Part shown: positions 1 through 6,923 of the stretch, piece by piece
How positions within the stretch are numbered: the stretch's first letter is position 1
Layout: every line of letters begins with the position of its first letter
Assembly: GCA_005800465.1 (NCBI GenBank)
Contig: SYFI01000117.1
Span: 1-7,409 of the forward strand
From: Actinomycetota bacterium
GTDB lineage: Bacteria > Actinomycetota > Thermoleophilia > Miltoncostaeales > Miltoncostaeaceae
Direction of reading: 5' to 3'
DNA length: 7,409 bases
Notes under the pieces: generated by a model
What the model was told of the DNA's origin: nothing
The model's input: the letters and a program-made list of their open reading frames with translations, nothing else
Database searches by the model: none
Translations under genes and position numbers: made by a program

Positions 1-180
1 GACGGCCGACCCGCCCATGCCGCAGATCAGCACGTCCTTCACGGCATCAGATGAGAACGGGATCTCGAGGGCCTCGGCAGCACGACGCGCCTGATCGAAC
101 ACGGCAATCGACGACGCGAGCCCCTCAATGAGCCCCGCGCGGTCAACACCCAGTACCTCGGGAAGGTCCAGTTCCGACAT
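1..180 (-). CDS. Bifunctional phosphoglucose/phosphomannose isomerase, N-terminal fragment (partial)
   Basis: Only the first 60 residues are inside the window; the gene runs off the left edge. It starts at an ATG (complement of 178-180) and reads MSELDLPEVLGVDRAG..., ending in ICGMGGSAV at residues 52-60. That glycine-rich GMGGSA motif opens the first SIS (sugar isomerase) domain of the small bacterial/archaeal phosphoglucose/phosphomannose isomerases, where it normally continues into GGD. Family members interconvert fructose-6-phosphate with glucose-6-phosphate and mannose-6-phosphate in the cytoplasm. A good ribosome-binding site (AGGGGGG, complement of 190-196) lies 9 bases upstream of the ATG, which supports this start. 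The gene follows the GDP-mannose-type nucleotidyltransferase after a 56-base gap, on the same strand, so its likely job here is to supply mannose-6-phosphate for activated mannose. The family call rests on one motif plus context; another SIS-domain protein is possible. Confidence 0.8.
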   Translation of the reverse strand, partial: MSELDLPEVLGVDRAGLIEGLASSIAVFDQARRAAEALEIPFSSDAVKDVLICGMGGSAV

Positions 181-189
181 CCTGATGAG

Positions 190-196
190 CCCCCCT
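190..196 (-). promoter_or_regulatory. Ribosome-binding site of the isomerase gene
   Basis: The minus strand reads AGGGGGG, followed by a 9-base spacer and then the ATG at 180. This is the clearest translation signal in the left intergenic gap and fixes the start of the partial isomerase gene. Unlike the preceding overlapping genes, this one has its own strong site and does not depend on coupling. Confidence 0.6.
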
Positions 197-202
197 GATC
201 AC

Positions 203-220
203 GCCGGGAATAGCCCCGGC
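203..220 (-). other. Small inverted repeat between nucleotidyltransferase and isomerase genes
   Basis: A 6-bp perfect stem (GCCGGG at 203-208 pairing with CCCGGC at 215-220) with a 6-base loop lies in the 56-base gap, 17 bases past the stop codon of the nucleotidyltransferase gene. There is no run of T after it on the minus strand, so a full intrinsic terminator is unlikely. It could be a weak attenuator or an mRNA-end structure, or it could simply be chance in G+C-rich DNA. Confidence 0.3.
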
Positions 221-236
221 AATCCGCATCAGACTA

Positions 237-1310
237 TCAGCGGGCCTCGCTGTCCCCCGCCGTCGCCCCGCTGGCAATGATTGCCCCGCCGTCAATCACA
301 AGGCCGCCCGGGAATGTCGCATCGTCCCCTGCAACCACCATGCCGCTGATCACCGCACGGGGGCCCACGGTGACCCCTCTGCCAAGCACGGCACCGGTCA
401 CCCGGGCGCCCTCCCCCACCATGCTGCCGCCGCCCACGATGGCGCCATCCACAACTGCATCCGATGCGATGACGGCGCCGGGGCCGATGCACGAACCGGC
501 ACCAATCACAGCGGAAGGGTCCACGGTGGCGGTGTCGTCAACCCACGATGCGCCGGGAGACGGAATGAAACTCACCATCCCAGCCAGTACGTCGAGGTGG
601 GCATCGCGGTACGAGGCCGGGGTGCCGATGTCACGCCAGTAGCAATCCGACGCCAGGGCCCCCACCGCGTTGCGGGCGGCCAACAGCGGAAAGGTGTCGC
701 GCTCAATCGATACCTGTACGCCCTTGGGGATGGCGTCGCGGGCTGCGGCCGACAGCACGTAGGTACCGGCGTTGATGCAATACGGCTCGCCGAAGATCAG
801 ATCATCTGCCGTCGGTTTCTCCACGAACTCGATCACCCGGCCATCGACATCGGTACGCACCAGACCAAATGCACTCGGGTCCTCAACCGGGGTGAGGGCG
901 ATGGTGGCGTCTGCCCCCAGACCACGGTGGTGCGCAACGAGCGCGGCCAGGTCGAGGTCGGTAAGAATGTCGCCGTTCAGCACGAATACATCGCCCTCGT
1001 GGAGCAGCGACTCGGCGTTGGCGATGGCTCCGGCCGTGCCGAGTGGCTCCGGGTCAACCACGAACCCCATCATGAGCCCGCGGGATGACCCGTCGCCGAA
1101 GTACTCCTCGATCTCCTTGGGCCGGTAGCCGCACGAGAACACAATGGTGGTCACGCCTGCGCGAGCAAGGTGATCCACCTGACGCTCGACAAACGGCAAG
1201 TCGAGCAACGGGAGCATGGGTTTCGGCCGGGTGTCGGTGAGGGGGCGCATGCGTGTGCCCTGACCGCCCACGAGGATGACGGCCTGATCCACCACTGCAA
1301 TCCCGCTCAC
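237..1310 (-). CDS. NDP-sugar pyrophosphorylase, probably mannose-1-phosphate guanylyltransferase
   Basis: This 357-residue cytoplasmic enzyme transfers a nucleotidyl group from an NTP to a sugar-1-phosphate, releasing pyrophosphate. The N-terminal nucleotidyltransferase domain (about residues 9-240) shows the signature GGQGTRMRPLT at 15-25 with the following PKPM (Lys30), GTAGAI at 91-96, the metal-binding NGD at 112-114, FVEKP at 162-166, NAGTY at 180-184 and WRDIGTP at 225-231 (Asp227 is a likely second metal ligand). From about residue 245 to 345 there is a left-handed beta-helix of hexapeptide-like repeats rich in V/I-x-x-G (for example AVIGAGSCIGPGAVI). This layout matches the GDP-mannose pyrophosphorylases of actinobacteria; a glucose-1-phosphate thymidylyl- or uridylyltransferase is the main alternative. 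The adjacent phosphomannose isomerase favours mannose. The GTG start overlaps the ugd stop by 4 bases (GTGA) and has only a weak upstream Shine-Dalgarno sequence, so translational coupling is likely. A GTG at codon 6 or 7 is a possible alternative start. Confidence 0.88.
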   Translation of the reverse strand: MSGIAVVDQAVILVGGQGTRMRPLTDTRPKPMLPLLDLPFVERQVDHLARAGVTTIVFSCGYRPKEIEEYFGDGSSRGLMMGFVVDPEPLGTAGAIANAESLLHEGDVFVLNGDILTDLDLAALVAHHRGLGADATIALTPVEDPSAFGLVRTDVDGRVIEFVEKPTADDLIFGEPYCINAGTYVLSAAARDAIPKGVQVSIERDTFPLLAARNAVGALASDCYWRDIGTPASYRDAHLDVLAGMVSFIPSPGASWVDDTATVDPSAVIGAGSCIGPGAVIASDAVVDGAIVGGGSMVGEGARVTGAVLGRGVTVGPRAVISGMVVAGDDATFPGGLVIDGGAIIASGATAGDSEAR

Positions 1311-2611
1311 GACGGAATCACCCGTCCGATGCCCTCATACGCGAAGCCGGCGGCCACCATGGTTGCCGGATTAAGCGCGTTTCGGCCGTCAACCAGCACG
1401 TCGTCGCGCATGAGCGACCGCACCCGGGCCCAGTCGAGCGCGAGGATCTCGGGCCACTCGGTCACCAGCACCACGGCATCGGCGCCGCGCACACAGGCCT
1501 CGGCGTCTTCGTAGAGATCCACCGCATGCAGGCGGGCGCGCGCAGCCTCAATGGCTACCGGGTCATATCCCCGCACCGTTGCTCCCTCGGCCAGCAGTCG
1601 ACCAGCCAGAACGGCGCTGGATGCCTCGCGCATGTCGTCGGTCCCCGGCTTGAATGCCAGCCCGAGCAGTGCCACCACGCGGCCCTCTAACGGCCCGAGG
1701 TGGCGCCTCAGCTTGCCGATCACGCGGCGCTTCTGCAGCTCGTTTACCTCAATCACCGAGGTGAGCAGTTGGAAGTGATAGCCGCTGTTGCCGGCGAGCT
1801 GCTTGAGAGCGCTTACGTCTTTAGGAAAACAGCTCCCACCGAATCCCACTCCTGCCGACAGGAACTGGGGGCCAATGCGCGGGTCGAGTCCCATTCCCCG
1901 GGCCACCTCGGTGACGTCGGCGCCCACCTCTTCGCACACGTTGGCGATCTCGTTGATGAATGAGATCTTTGTGGCGAGAAACGCATTGCTGGCGTACTTG
2001 ATCATCTCGGCGGTTGGTACGGAGGTACGCAGTACCGGTGCGCCGAGTGGCTCGTAGAGGGCCGCCACGCGGTCGCCATCGCCCGGGCGGAAGTCGCCCA
2101 CCACCACGCGGTCCGGGTCGAGGAAGTCGGCGATTGCCACCCCCTCTTTCAGGAACTCCGGGTTGGAGCAGTAGCCCACATGCGCCAGTCCGCGCTTGTC
2201 CATCTCCATGCGCACCCGCTCGCCGGTGCCCACCGGCACCGTGCTCTTCATCACCAGCACGTGGTCGCCCGTGCCTCCCACGGCCTCGAGCTCGTCGAGC
2301 ACCGTCATCACGCGCGACAGGTCGGCATCGCCCGAGTGTGTGGGCGGTGTGTCAACGGCGATGAACACAATCTCTGATGCCGCGAGCATCTGCGGAAGAT
2401 CAAGCGTGGCGGTCAGGCGCTCCCGGTGCTCCGCCATCAGCTCGGCCAGGCCGTCCTCGTGAATTGGAGCCTCACCAGCATCGATCATGCTGACCTTTTC
2501 GGGGTCGATGTCGCGAAGCGTCACCGAGTGGCCGAGCGACGCCAGGCAGGCCCCCGTCACGAGCCCGACGTATCCGGCTCCGATCACCCCGATACGCGAC
2601 AGACCGCTCAC
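1307..2611 (-). CDS. ugd: UDP-glucose 6-dehydrogenase
   Basis: This 434-residue enzyme oxidises UDP-glucose to UDP-glucuronate in two NAD+-dependent steps in the cytoplasm. All three family domains are present. The N-terminal Rossmann domain has GAGYVGL at 11-17 and the acidic pair DID at 34-36. The substrate-binding region has STVPVGTG at 123-130, NPEFLKEG at 150-157 and the helix with KYASNAFLATKISF at 205-218. The catalytic thiol loop GFGGSCFPKD at 256-265 contains Cys261, with Lys264 and Asp265. The C-terminal UDP-binding domain carries GLAFKPGTDDMREA at 337-350. The length is normal for the family, and every catalytic residue I can check is present. GDP-mannose 6-dehydrogenase is a paralogous alternative, but the motifs fit UDP-glucose better. 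The GTG start overlaps the LCP stop (GTGA), with a weak upstream site (AGCAGGA), indicating coupling. It probably feeds glucuronate, or a sugar derived from it, into the polymer that the LCP protein anchors. Confidence 0.93.
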   Translation of the reverse strand: MSGLSRIGVIGAGYVGLVTGACLASLGHSVTLRDIDPEKVSMIDAGEAPIHEDGLAELMAEHRERLTATLDLPQMLAASEIVFIAVDTPPTHSGDADLSRVMTVLDELEAVGGTGDHVLVMKSTVPVGTGERVRMEMDKRGLAHVGYCSNPEFLKEGVAIADFLDPDRVVVGDFRPGDGDRVAALYEPLGAPVLRTSVPTAEMIKYASNAFLATKISFINEIANVCEEVGADVTEVARGMGLDPRIGPQFLSAGVGFGGSCFPKDVSALKQLAGNSGYHFQLLTSVIEVNELQKRRVIGKLRRHLGPLEGRVVALLGLAFKPGTDDMREASSAVLAGRLLAEGATVRGYDPVAIEAARARLHAVDLYEDAEACVRGADAVVLVTEWPEILALDWARVRSLMRDDVLVDGRNALNPATMVAAGFAYEGIGRVIPS

Positions 2612-4521
2612 GGCGTGTACGCGTCCTGCTCCATGGAAATCGTTGTTGACGTCTGCCCCTTGGGCAGCTCGGCCCGGCCCAGCGGACGCGCCGACTTCGC
2701 GATGGCATACATCGTCTCAGGCGACAGCTGATAGTCGAGCGTGTTGGAAATCCAGTAGGTCACGCCGTCCTTCTGCCAGGCAAGGCGCATGAGGTTCTTG
2801 CCGTCGTAGAACGTGGAGTACTCACGGCCGCCGCTCTTGACCACGCCGGTGCGTCCATCGAGCAGCGGCGGGTCAGACCAGTCGAGGATCTGGTAACCCC
2901 AGTACGTGCCAGAGGGCACCCGGAACACCATCTTGAGCGCCCGGGGCCCCTGCCCGCCCGTGTTCACCCGGTAGGAGCGCACAATCCTGAGGGACGAGCC
3001 GCTCGGCACCCGCAGCGGCACCATCACCTTCAGGCCGGTCGCCTTCTGCACGCGCGAAAGCAGGGGCACGAGCGAGGTGGTCCACACCACATTGGCCTGT
3101 GGCCGCGCAGCCTTGGCCTTTGACGGCTTGACTGCCGTTGCCAGTTGGCCGTCATACGACTCGCCGAGCACCACCCGCAGATCAACGTCCTTCGACTGCT
3201 CCGACTTCGGCAGGGCCCCGATGTTGGTCTTTGGGCCGAACAACTTGGCGATGGCCTGCGCCGCGTCGCGCTGGCCGTCGGCGTACAGCACGACAGTCTC
3301 CGACTTACCGAAGGCCTCGGCGTTTCCGCCGCTCGTGGCATTCCAGCCCTTGTCCCGTAGCTGCTGCGAAGCGTCCTCGGCCGACAGCAGCGCTCCATTG
3401 CCATTCAGCACGTCTATCGCCACGTCGTTCGGGCTCACGACAGCCGCACCGGTGGCCTGAGTGAATGACGGATGAAGCCACTGGTCCACCTTCGACGACA
3501 CCTCAGATGCGGAGGGCTCCACGACAGACGCTCCATTGCGCATGGTGAGGTTTCCAGTGATAGCCGCACGGGCGATGCGGTCCTTGTCGGTGGTGATCGC
3601 CTGTTCCATGATGCCCAGCAGCACCGGCACCGACTTGATGTTGGTGGTGATGTTGCGGGCGAAGATGCCAGCGTACGAGGGGATCTCCGGCAGGTTGCCG
3701 AACCGGTTGGTCTGGCGCTTGAGCTCTGAGAGAAACGCCTGCTGACGCGCGATGCGGGCGAAGTCCGAGTCGGTATGGCGGTAGCGCACATACGACAGTG
3801 CGTCCTTGCCGTTCATCCGCTGGTACCCGGGCTTGAGGTCGATCTCGGCGTACGAGTTCGGATCGCCGGGGGTGTTCTTGTTGAAGTACTTGCGGTCCAC
3901 GTCGAGGTACACGCCACCCACCTGATCAACCAACTTCACGAACCCGTTGAAGTCGATGTTCACGAAATAGTTGATGGGTTGGCCCGTAAGCGCCTTGACC
4001 GTCTCGATGGCCTTCGCGGGGCCACCAAGGGCGAACGACGCGTTGATCTTGCCCACGCCGTGCCCCGGGATATTCACGTAGAGATCGCGTGGGAACGAGA
4101 GCATCGAGATGAAGCCCTGGTCGTTGTCCATACGGATAAGGATGATCGAGTCGGCGCGCCCCGGGTCGCCAGAGCCCCCCTGACCGGCACGCTTGTCAGA
4201 GCCCAGAAGCAGGATGTTGATGGGTGCGCCGGGCAGCTGTGCGTCAACGGCCTTCTCGGCCTGGAGCACGTCGGGAGTGTTGGGGCTCGCCTCGGTCAGG
4301 GTGTTGTCGAGCAGCTGGATGCTGGCGACAGCCAGTCCCCCGCCCACGCCCACGATCAGCAGCGCGACCCACATGGCAAACCACGGCCAGCGACGGCGGC
4401 GACGCGGAACCCGGTACCACGCCGACTTCTTCGTGACCGGCGCGGCGTCGCTGTCGTCGCCCGAGGCCAGGACCTCAGCGATCTCGTCGTCGTCGGGATG
4501 TGGCGGCAGCACGTCACTCAT
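2608..4521 (-). CDS. LytR-CpsA-Psr (LCP) cell-wall glycopolymer transferase with LytR_C and extra C-terminal domain
   Basis: This 637-residue membrane protein belongs to the family that moves polyprenyl-pyrophosphate-linked glycopolymers onto peptidoglycan outside the cell. The N-terminal tail is cytoplasmic: acidic (DDDEIAEVLASGDDSD at 10-25), then basic (RRRRR at 40-44). One transmembrane segment follows (about 48-70). The LCP catalytic domain spans about 98-270, with GSDKR at 107-111, ADSII at 123-127, SFPRD at 142-146 (Arg145, Asp146), KINASFALGG at 158-167, FNGFVKLVDQVGGV at 191-204 and YRHTDSDFARIARQQ at 247-261. These include the conserved Arg and Asp residues that bind the pyrophosphate and Mg2+. 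A LytR_C domain follows at about 366-455 (AIDVLNGNG at 368-376). Residues about 476-615 form an additional domain that I cannot assign. The ATG overlaps the M20 stop by 4 bases and has a strong GGGGAGG site 7 bases upstream. In actinobacteria such proteins attach arabinogalactan, teichoic acid or capsular polymers; which polymer applies here is not visible. Confidence 0.92.
   Translation of the reverse strand: MSDVLPPHPDDDEIAEVLASGDDSDAAPVTKKSAWYRVPRRRRRWPWFAMWVALLIVGVGGGLAVASIQLLDNTLTEASPNTPDVLQAEKAVDAQLPGAPINILLLGSDKRAGQGGSGDPGRADSIILIRMDNDQGFISMLSFPRDLYVNIPGHGVGKINASFALGGPAKAIETVKALTGQPINYFVNIDFNGFVKLVDQVGGVYLDVDRKYFNKNTPGDPNSYAEIDLKPGYQRMNGKDALSYVRYRHTDSDFARIARQQAFLSELKRQTNRFGNLPEIPSYAGIFARNITTNIKSVPVLLGIMEQAITTDKDRIARAAITGNLTMRNGASVVEPSASEVSSKVDQWLHPSFTQATGAAVVSPNDVAIDVLNGNGALLSAEDASQQLRDKGWNATSGGNAEAFGKSETVVLYADGQRDAAQAIAKLFGPKTNIGALPKSEQSKDVDLRVVLGESYDGQLATAVKPSKAKAARPQANVVWTTSLVPLLSRVQKATGLKVMVPLRVPSGSSLRIVRSYRVNTGGQGPRALKMVFRVPSGTYWGYQILDWSDPPLLDGRTGVVKSGGREYSTFYDGKNLMRLAWQKDGVTYWISNTLDYQLSPETMYAIAKSARPLGRAELPKGQTSTTISMEQDAYTP
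2611..3111 (-). other. Unassigned C-terminal domain of the LCP protein (about residues 471-637)
   Basis: After the LytR_C domain and a Lys/Ala/Pro linker (KPSKAKAARPQ, 465-475), about 160 residues remain that are neither LCP nor LytR_C. The stretch is rich in aromatics and looks like alternating beta strands: LKVMVPLRVPSG (497-508), LRIVRSYRVN (511-520), YWGYQILDW (540-548), the short helix or loop before STFYDG (569-574), and LMRLAWQKDGVTYWISN (577-593). It then ends in a helix-like segment, LSPETMYAIAKSARPL (599-614). The late pattern of Trp, acidic-Gly, Tyr-Trp-Ile, then a helix ending in AKSA resembles the end of small beta-sheet domains of the DUF4367 / anti-sigma-factor C-terminal type, where a strand pair is followed by an 'eL..iA.Sl' helix. 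That resemblance is from memory and is weak. It should sit outside the membrane. Confidence 0.6.
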
Positions 4522-5645
4522 GCGAGCGCCTCCCCGCCGCGATGGGCATCCATGAGGGGTGCCATGGCACCCGAGGCCCGCGCGAAGTCCACCAATGCGC
4601 GTCGGTAGATCGCAAGGCTCGGCAGGTCCACGTGCTCATCGGGGCCGTGGTGGCCGGCACCTCTCGGCCCGAACTCAACGGCGGGCACGCCCACCTCAAG
4701 AAAAGCAACGGCGTCTGAGGCCCCATTGCGCCCCACCGATGTCGTGCAGTCGTCATACGACGACGCCGCGCCGATGAGCGCCGTCACCAGCGGGTGGTCG
4801 GGGTCGGTGTCGGCCGGTGGACGGGCGATGGACACCTCAACGCGGGCCGGGCCGGCATCGCGCACCTGACGCAGAATCTCCTCGGGATCCTGCCCGGGCA
4901 GGTACCTGATGTCGACGTCGATGCGACAGGCATCGGGCACCTTGTTCACCGCATCTCCGCCTGAAATGCGCCCCAGGTTCACCGACGGGCGTGCGAACAG
5001 CGGTGTTGACGCATTTGTGAAGGGCAGCGACTCGATGCGGCGGTACAGCTCAAGCGCGCGCAATACGGCGTTGTCGCCGAGCCATGGTGTGGAGCCATGC
5101 GCGGCACGGCCCTCCACATCGATCTCGAGAATGAGTACGCCCTTCGCCTGCACGCCCACCTGCATATCGGTTGGCTCGCCGCAGATCACCATGTCAGCGC
5201 GCAGGCCATCAGCCACCAGCATCTCTGATGCATTACGGCCGGGATTGGCGCGCTCCTCGTCGGGCACCATCACGAACTCGACGGTGGCACCTTCGGGCGG
5301 TCGGTCGTGCAGATCGCATACGGCCAGCATCATCGCCCCGAGCGCGCCCTTCATGTCGTATGCGCCGCGACCGAACAACCGGTCGCCGTCGATGCGCGGC
5401 GCAAACTGGTCGGGGCGCCCGGGCACGACGTCGAGGTGCCCATGGAAGATGATCTTCACCGGGCCGTTACCGGCATGGGCGATGAGCACCTCGCGGTCCT
5501 CATAGGTGCGCCGGGTCACGTCTGCACCCCGACCCTCCAGCCACCCCGACACGAAGTCGGTGGCCACTGCCAGACCTGCGGCATCGGAGGTGTCGTGGGC
5601 GATCAGACGCTCGGCGAGACGGGCCTCTTCCACGTCATCCAGCAT
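4518..5645 (-). CDS. M20-family zinc amidohydrolase (ArgE/DapE/carboxypeptidase type)
   Basis: This 375-residue cytoplasmic metallohydrolase cleaves an amide bond of an N-acylated amino acid or a peptide using two metal ions. The ligand set is complete: GHLDVVPG holds His70 and Asp72, GRGAYDMKG holds the bridging Asp97, PDEE holds catalytic Glu130 and metal Glu131, GEPT holds Glu157, and GHHGPDEH holds His333. AAHGSTP (His183) and NKVPDACRIDVDIRYLPG mark the inserted dimerisation domain. The motifs do not separate succinyl-diaminopimelate desuccinylase, acetylornithine deacetylase and dipeptidase, so no gene symbol is given. I chose the ATG at 5645 because GGGGGAGG stands 8 bases before it and family N-termini begin close to the helix LAERLI. 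A TTG at 5687, directly after the transporter stop, would add 14 residues but has no ribosome-binding site. The 3' end overlaps the LCP gene by 4 bases. A role in cell-wall peptide turnover is conceivable from the neighbours but is only inference. Confidence 0.87.
   Translation of the reverse strand: MLDDVEEARLAERLIAHDTSDAAGLAVATDFVSGWLEGRGADVTRRTYEDREVLIAHAGNGPVKIIFHGHLDVVPGRPDQFAPRIDGDRLFGRGAYDMKGALGAMMLAVCDLHDRPPEGATVEFVMVPDEERANPGRNASEMLVADGLRADMVICGEPTDMQVGVQAKGVLILEIDVEGRAAHGSTPWLGDNAVLRALELYRRIESLPFTNASTPLFARPSVNLGRISGGDAVNKVPDACRIDVDIRYLPGQDPEEILRQVRDAGPARVEVSIARPPADTDPDHPLVTALIGAASSYDDCTTSVGRNGASDAVAFLEVGVPAVEFGPRGAGHHGPDEHVDLPSLAIYRRALVDFARASGAMAPLMDAHRGGEALA
4529..4535 (-). promoter_or_regulatory. 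Ribosome-binding site of the LCP gene, inside the M20 gene
   Basis: The minus strand reads GGGGAGG, 7 bases before the ATG of the LCP gene and inside the last codons of the M20 gene. It is the strongest Shine-Dalgarno match among the overlapping junctions. The LCP protein can therefore be initiated independently and not only by coupling to the upstream frame. Confidence 0.65.
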
Positions 5646-5653
5646 ACCCGAGG

Positions 5654-5661
5654 CCTCCCCC
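5654..5661 (-). promoter_or_regulatory. Ribosome-binding site that decides the M20 start
   Basis: The minus strand reads GGGGGAGG with an 8-base spacer to the ATG at 5645. No comparable site precedes the TTG at 5687, where the upstream bases are the A/C-rich end of the transporter gene. This is the main reason for annotating the shorter M20 protein. Confidence 0.6.
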
Positions 5662-5687
5662 GACCCCGGATCGGCACGTTCCGGCAA

Positions 5688-6902
5688 TCAGTTGCGGATG
5701 GTGCGGATATCCCTATTGATCTCGGGTACGGGGTTGAACAGGGTCCATGCTCCCCAGCCCACGAGGCAAAGTGTGGCAACTCCCAGACTTACGCCGATAC
5801 CGATGCGTTGGGCAATCCACCCGAATAACACCGAGCCGACGGCAATCGGTGCGATCACCGACAGTTGGTAGAAGCCGAGCATGCGCCCCAGAAGCTCACT
5901 GGGCGACGACATCTGGATGGCGGCGTTGGTGATGGTGGGCAGCCATATCCAGAAGCCCCCGGCCACCACCATGCCCGCGATGGTGAGCCCGAGCCCTGGC
6001 GAAACCGCAACCACGCCCAGCGCCACCCCAAACCCCAACGTCGCCACGGAAATCGAGAGGTGGCGGGGCAGACCACGCCCCGACAGGATGGTAAGCACCC
6101 ATGCACCCATCAGGGCCCCTGTGCCCATGGCACCAAGCAACAGGCCGAGCGCCACCGGCCCGCCGCCCACACGCTGCACCACGACCGGCGCGAGTTCCTG
6201 CACCGGGCCAGCAAACATCATGAACACCGACATGCCTAAAAGCAGCCGACGTGCGGCGCGGTCGTGCACCACATACGACACCGCAGCACGCAGGCGCTTG
6301 GGCACGCGCGAGCCCTGATTGAGCCGGGGGATCAGCGCGAGCGCGATCACCAGGGCCAGGAATGACACGGCGTTAAGCAGGAAGCACCACGCCGCCCCGG
6401 CAAAGGCGAGCACAACCCCGCCGATCATCGGCCCCACCATGCGGGCCACGTTGATTCCCACGGCATTCAGTGCAACGGCGTCCTGCAAGCGCCCCACGGG
6501 CACCAGTGCAGGCACCAGCGCCAGCACCGAAGGAAGCCCAAAGGCGAACCCGATGCCGATGACAATGGTGGCCGCGAAGATAACCGGCACCGTGATGTGC
6601 CCCGTCCAGAAGAGGATGGCCAGCACCAGCGCACCAACCGCCTGCACCAGGAACGTGATGATGCCCACCGCCCGCCAGTCGTGGCGATCGGCGATCTTGC
6701 CGCCCCATGTGGAGAACACCAGGGCGGGCGCTCGATACGCCAGTGCAAGCGCGCCCACCACCACGGCGCTACCGGTGAGTTCCCACACCAGCCAACCAGC
6801 CGCCACGGCCTGCAGCCACGTGCCGCCATTGCTGGCCACGCTCGCGAGCCACACCCGGCGGAATGCCGGTATGCGCAGCACGTCTGGAATCCCAACGCTC
6901 AT
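5688..6902 (-). CDS. Major facilitator superfamily transporter, MFS_3 (EntS-like) type
   Basis: This 404-residue integral membrane protein has hydrophobic segments along its whole length, consistent with 12 helices. The N-terminus, FRRVWLASVASNGGTWLQAVAAGWLVWELTG in outline (residues 14-44), is typical of the MFS_3 group, which includes enterobactin exporter EntS and putative secretion effectors. The loop between helices 2 and 3 carries the MFS motif A form GGKIADRHDWR at 67-77. NAVGINVARMVGPMIGG at 146-162 and FLLNAVSF at 174-181 match the fourth-to-sixth helix signature of this group, and LLGRMLGFYQL at 337-347 matches its late conserved segment. It is probably a proton-driven exporter of a small molecule; the substrate cannot be read from sequence. 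The ATG start has a weak TAGG site 8 bases upstream. Its TGA lies directly before a TTG and 42 bases before the M20 ATG, so the two genes are probably co-transcribed. It may begin the operon, since a hairpin separates it from mdh. Confidence 0.9.
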   Translation of the reverse strand: MSVGIPDVLRIPAFRRVWLASVASNGGTWLQAVAAGWLVWELTGSAVVVGALALAYRAPALVFSTWGGKIADRHDWRAVGIITFLVQAVGALVLAILFWTGHITVPVIFAATIVIGIGFAFGLPSVLALVPALVPVGRLQDAVALNAVGINVARMVGPMIGGVVLAFAGAAWCFLLNAVSFLALVIALALIPRLNQGSRVPKRLRAAVSYVVHDRAARRLLLGMSVFMMFAGPVQELAPVVVQRVGGGPVALGLLLGAMGTGALMGAWVLTILSGRGLPRHLSISVATLGFGVALGVVAVSPGLGLTIAGMVVAGGFWIWLPTITNAAIQMSSPSELLGRMLGFYQLSVIAPIAVGSVLFGWIAQRIGIGVSLGVATLCLVGWGAWTLFNPVPEINRDIRTIRN

Positions 6903-6923
6903 CGGGTAAGCCTATGAGAACCG

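Noticed and set aside
3775..4608. A long plus-strand open frame (277 codons) opposite the LCP gene
   Set aside because: It lies wholly antisense to a protein with clear LCP motifs, has a His/Val/Arg-rich composition typical of the reverse of G+C-rich coding DNA, and shows no recognisable domain.
6319..6909. A 196-codon plus-strand open frame opposite the transporter gene
   Set aside because: Its composition is dominated by Thr, Ala, Ser and Pro, as expected from the complement of hydrophobic MFS codons, and the minus-strand gene explains the region fully.
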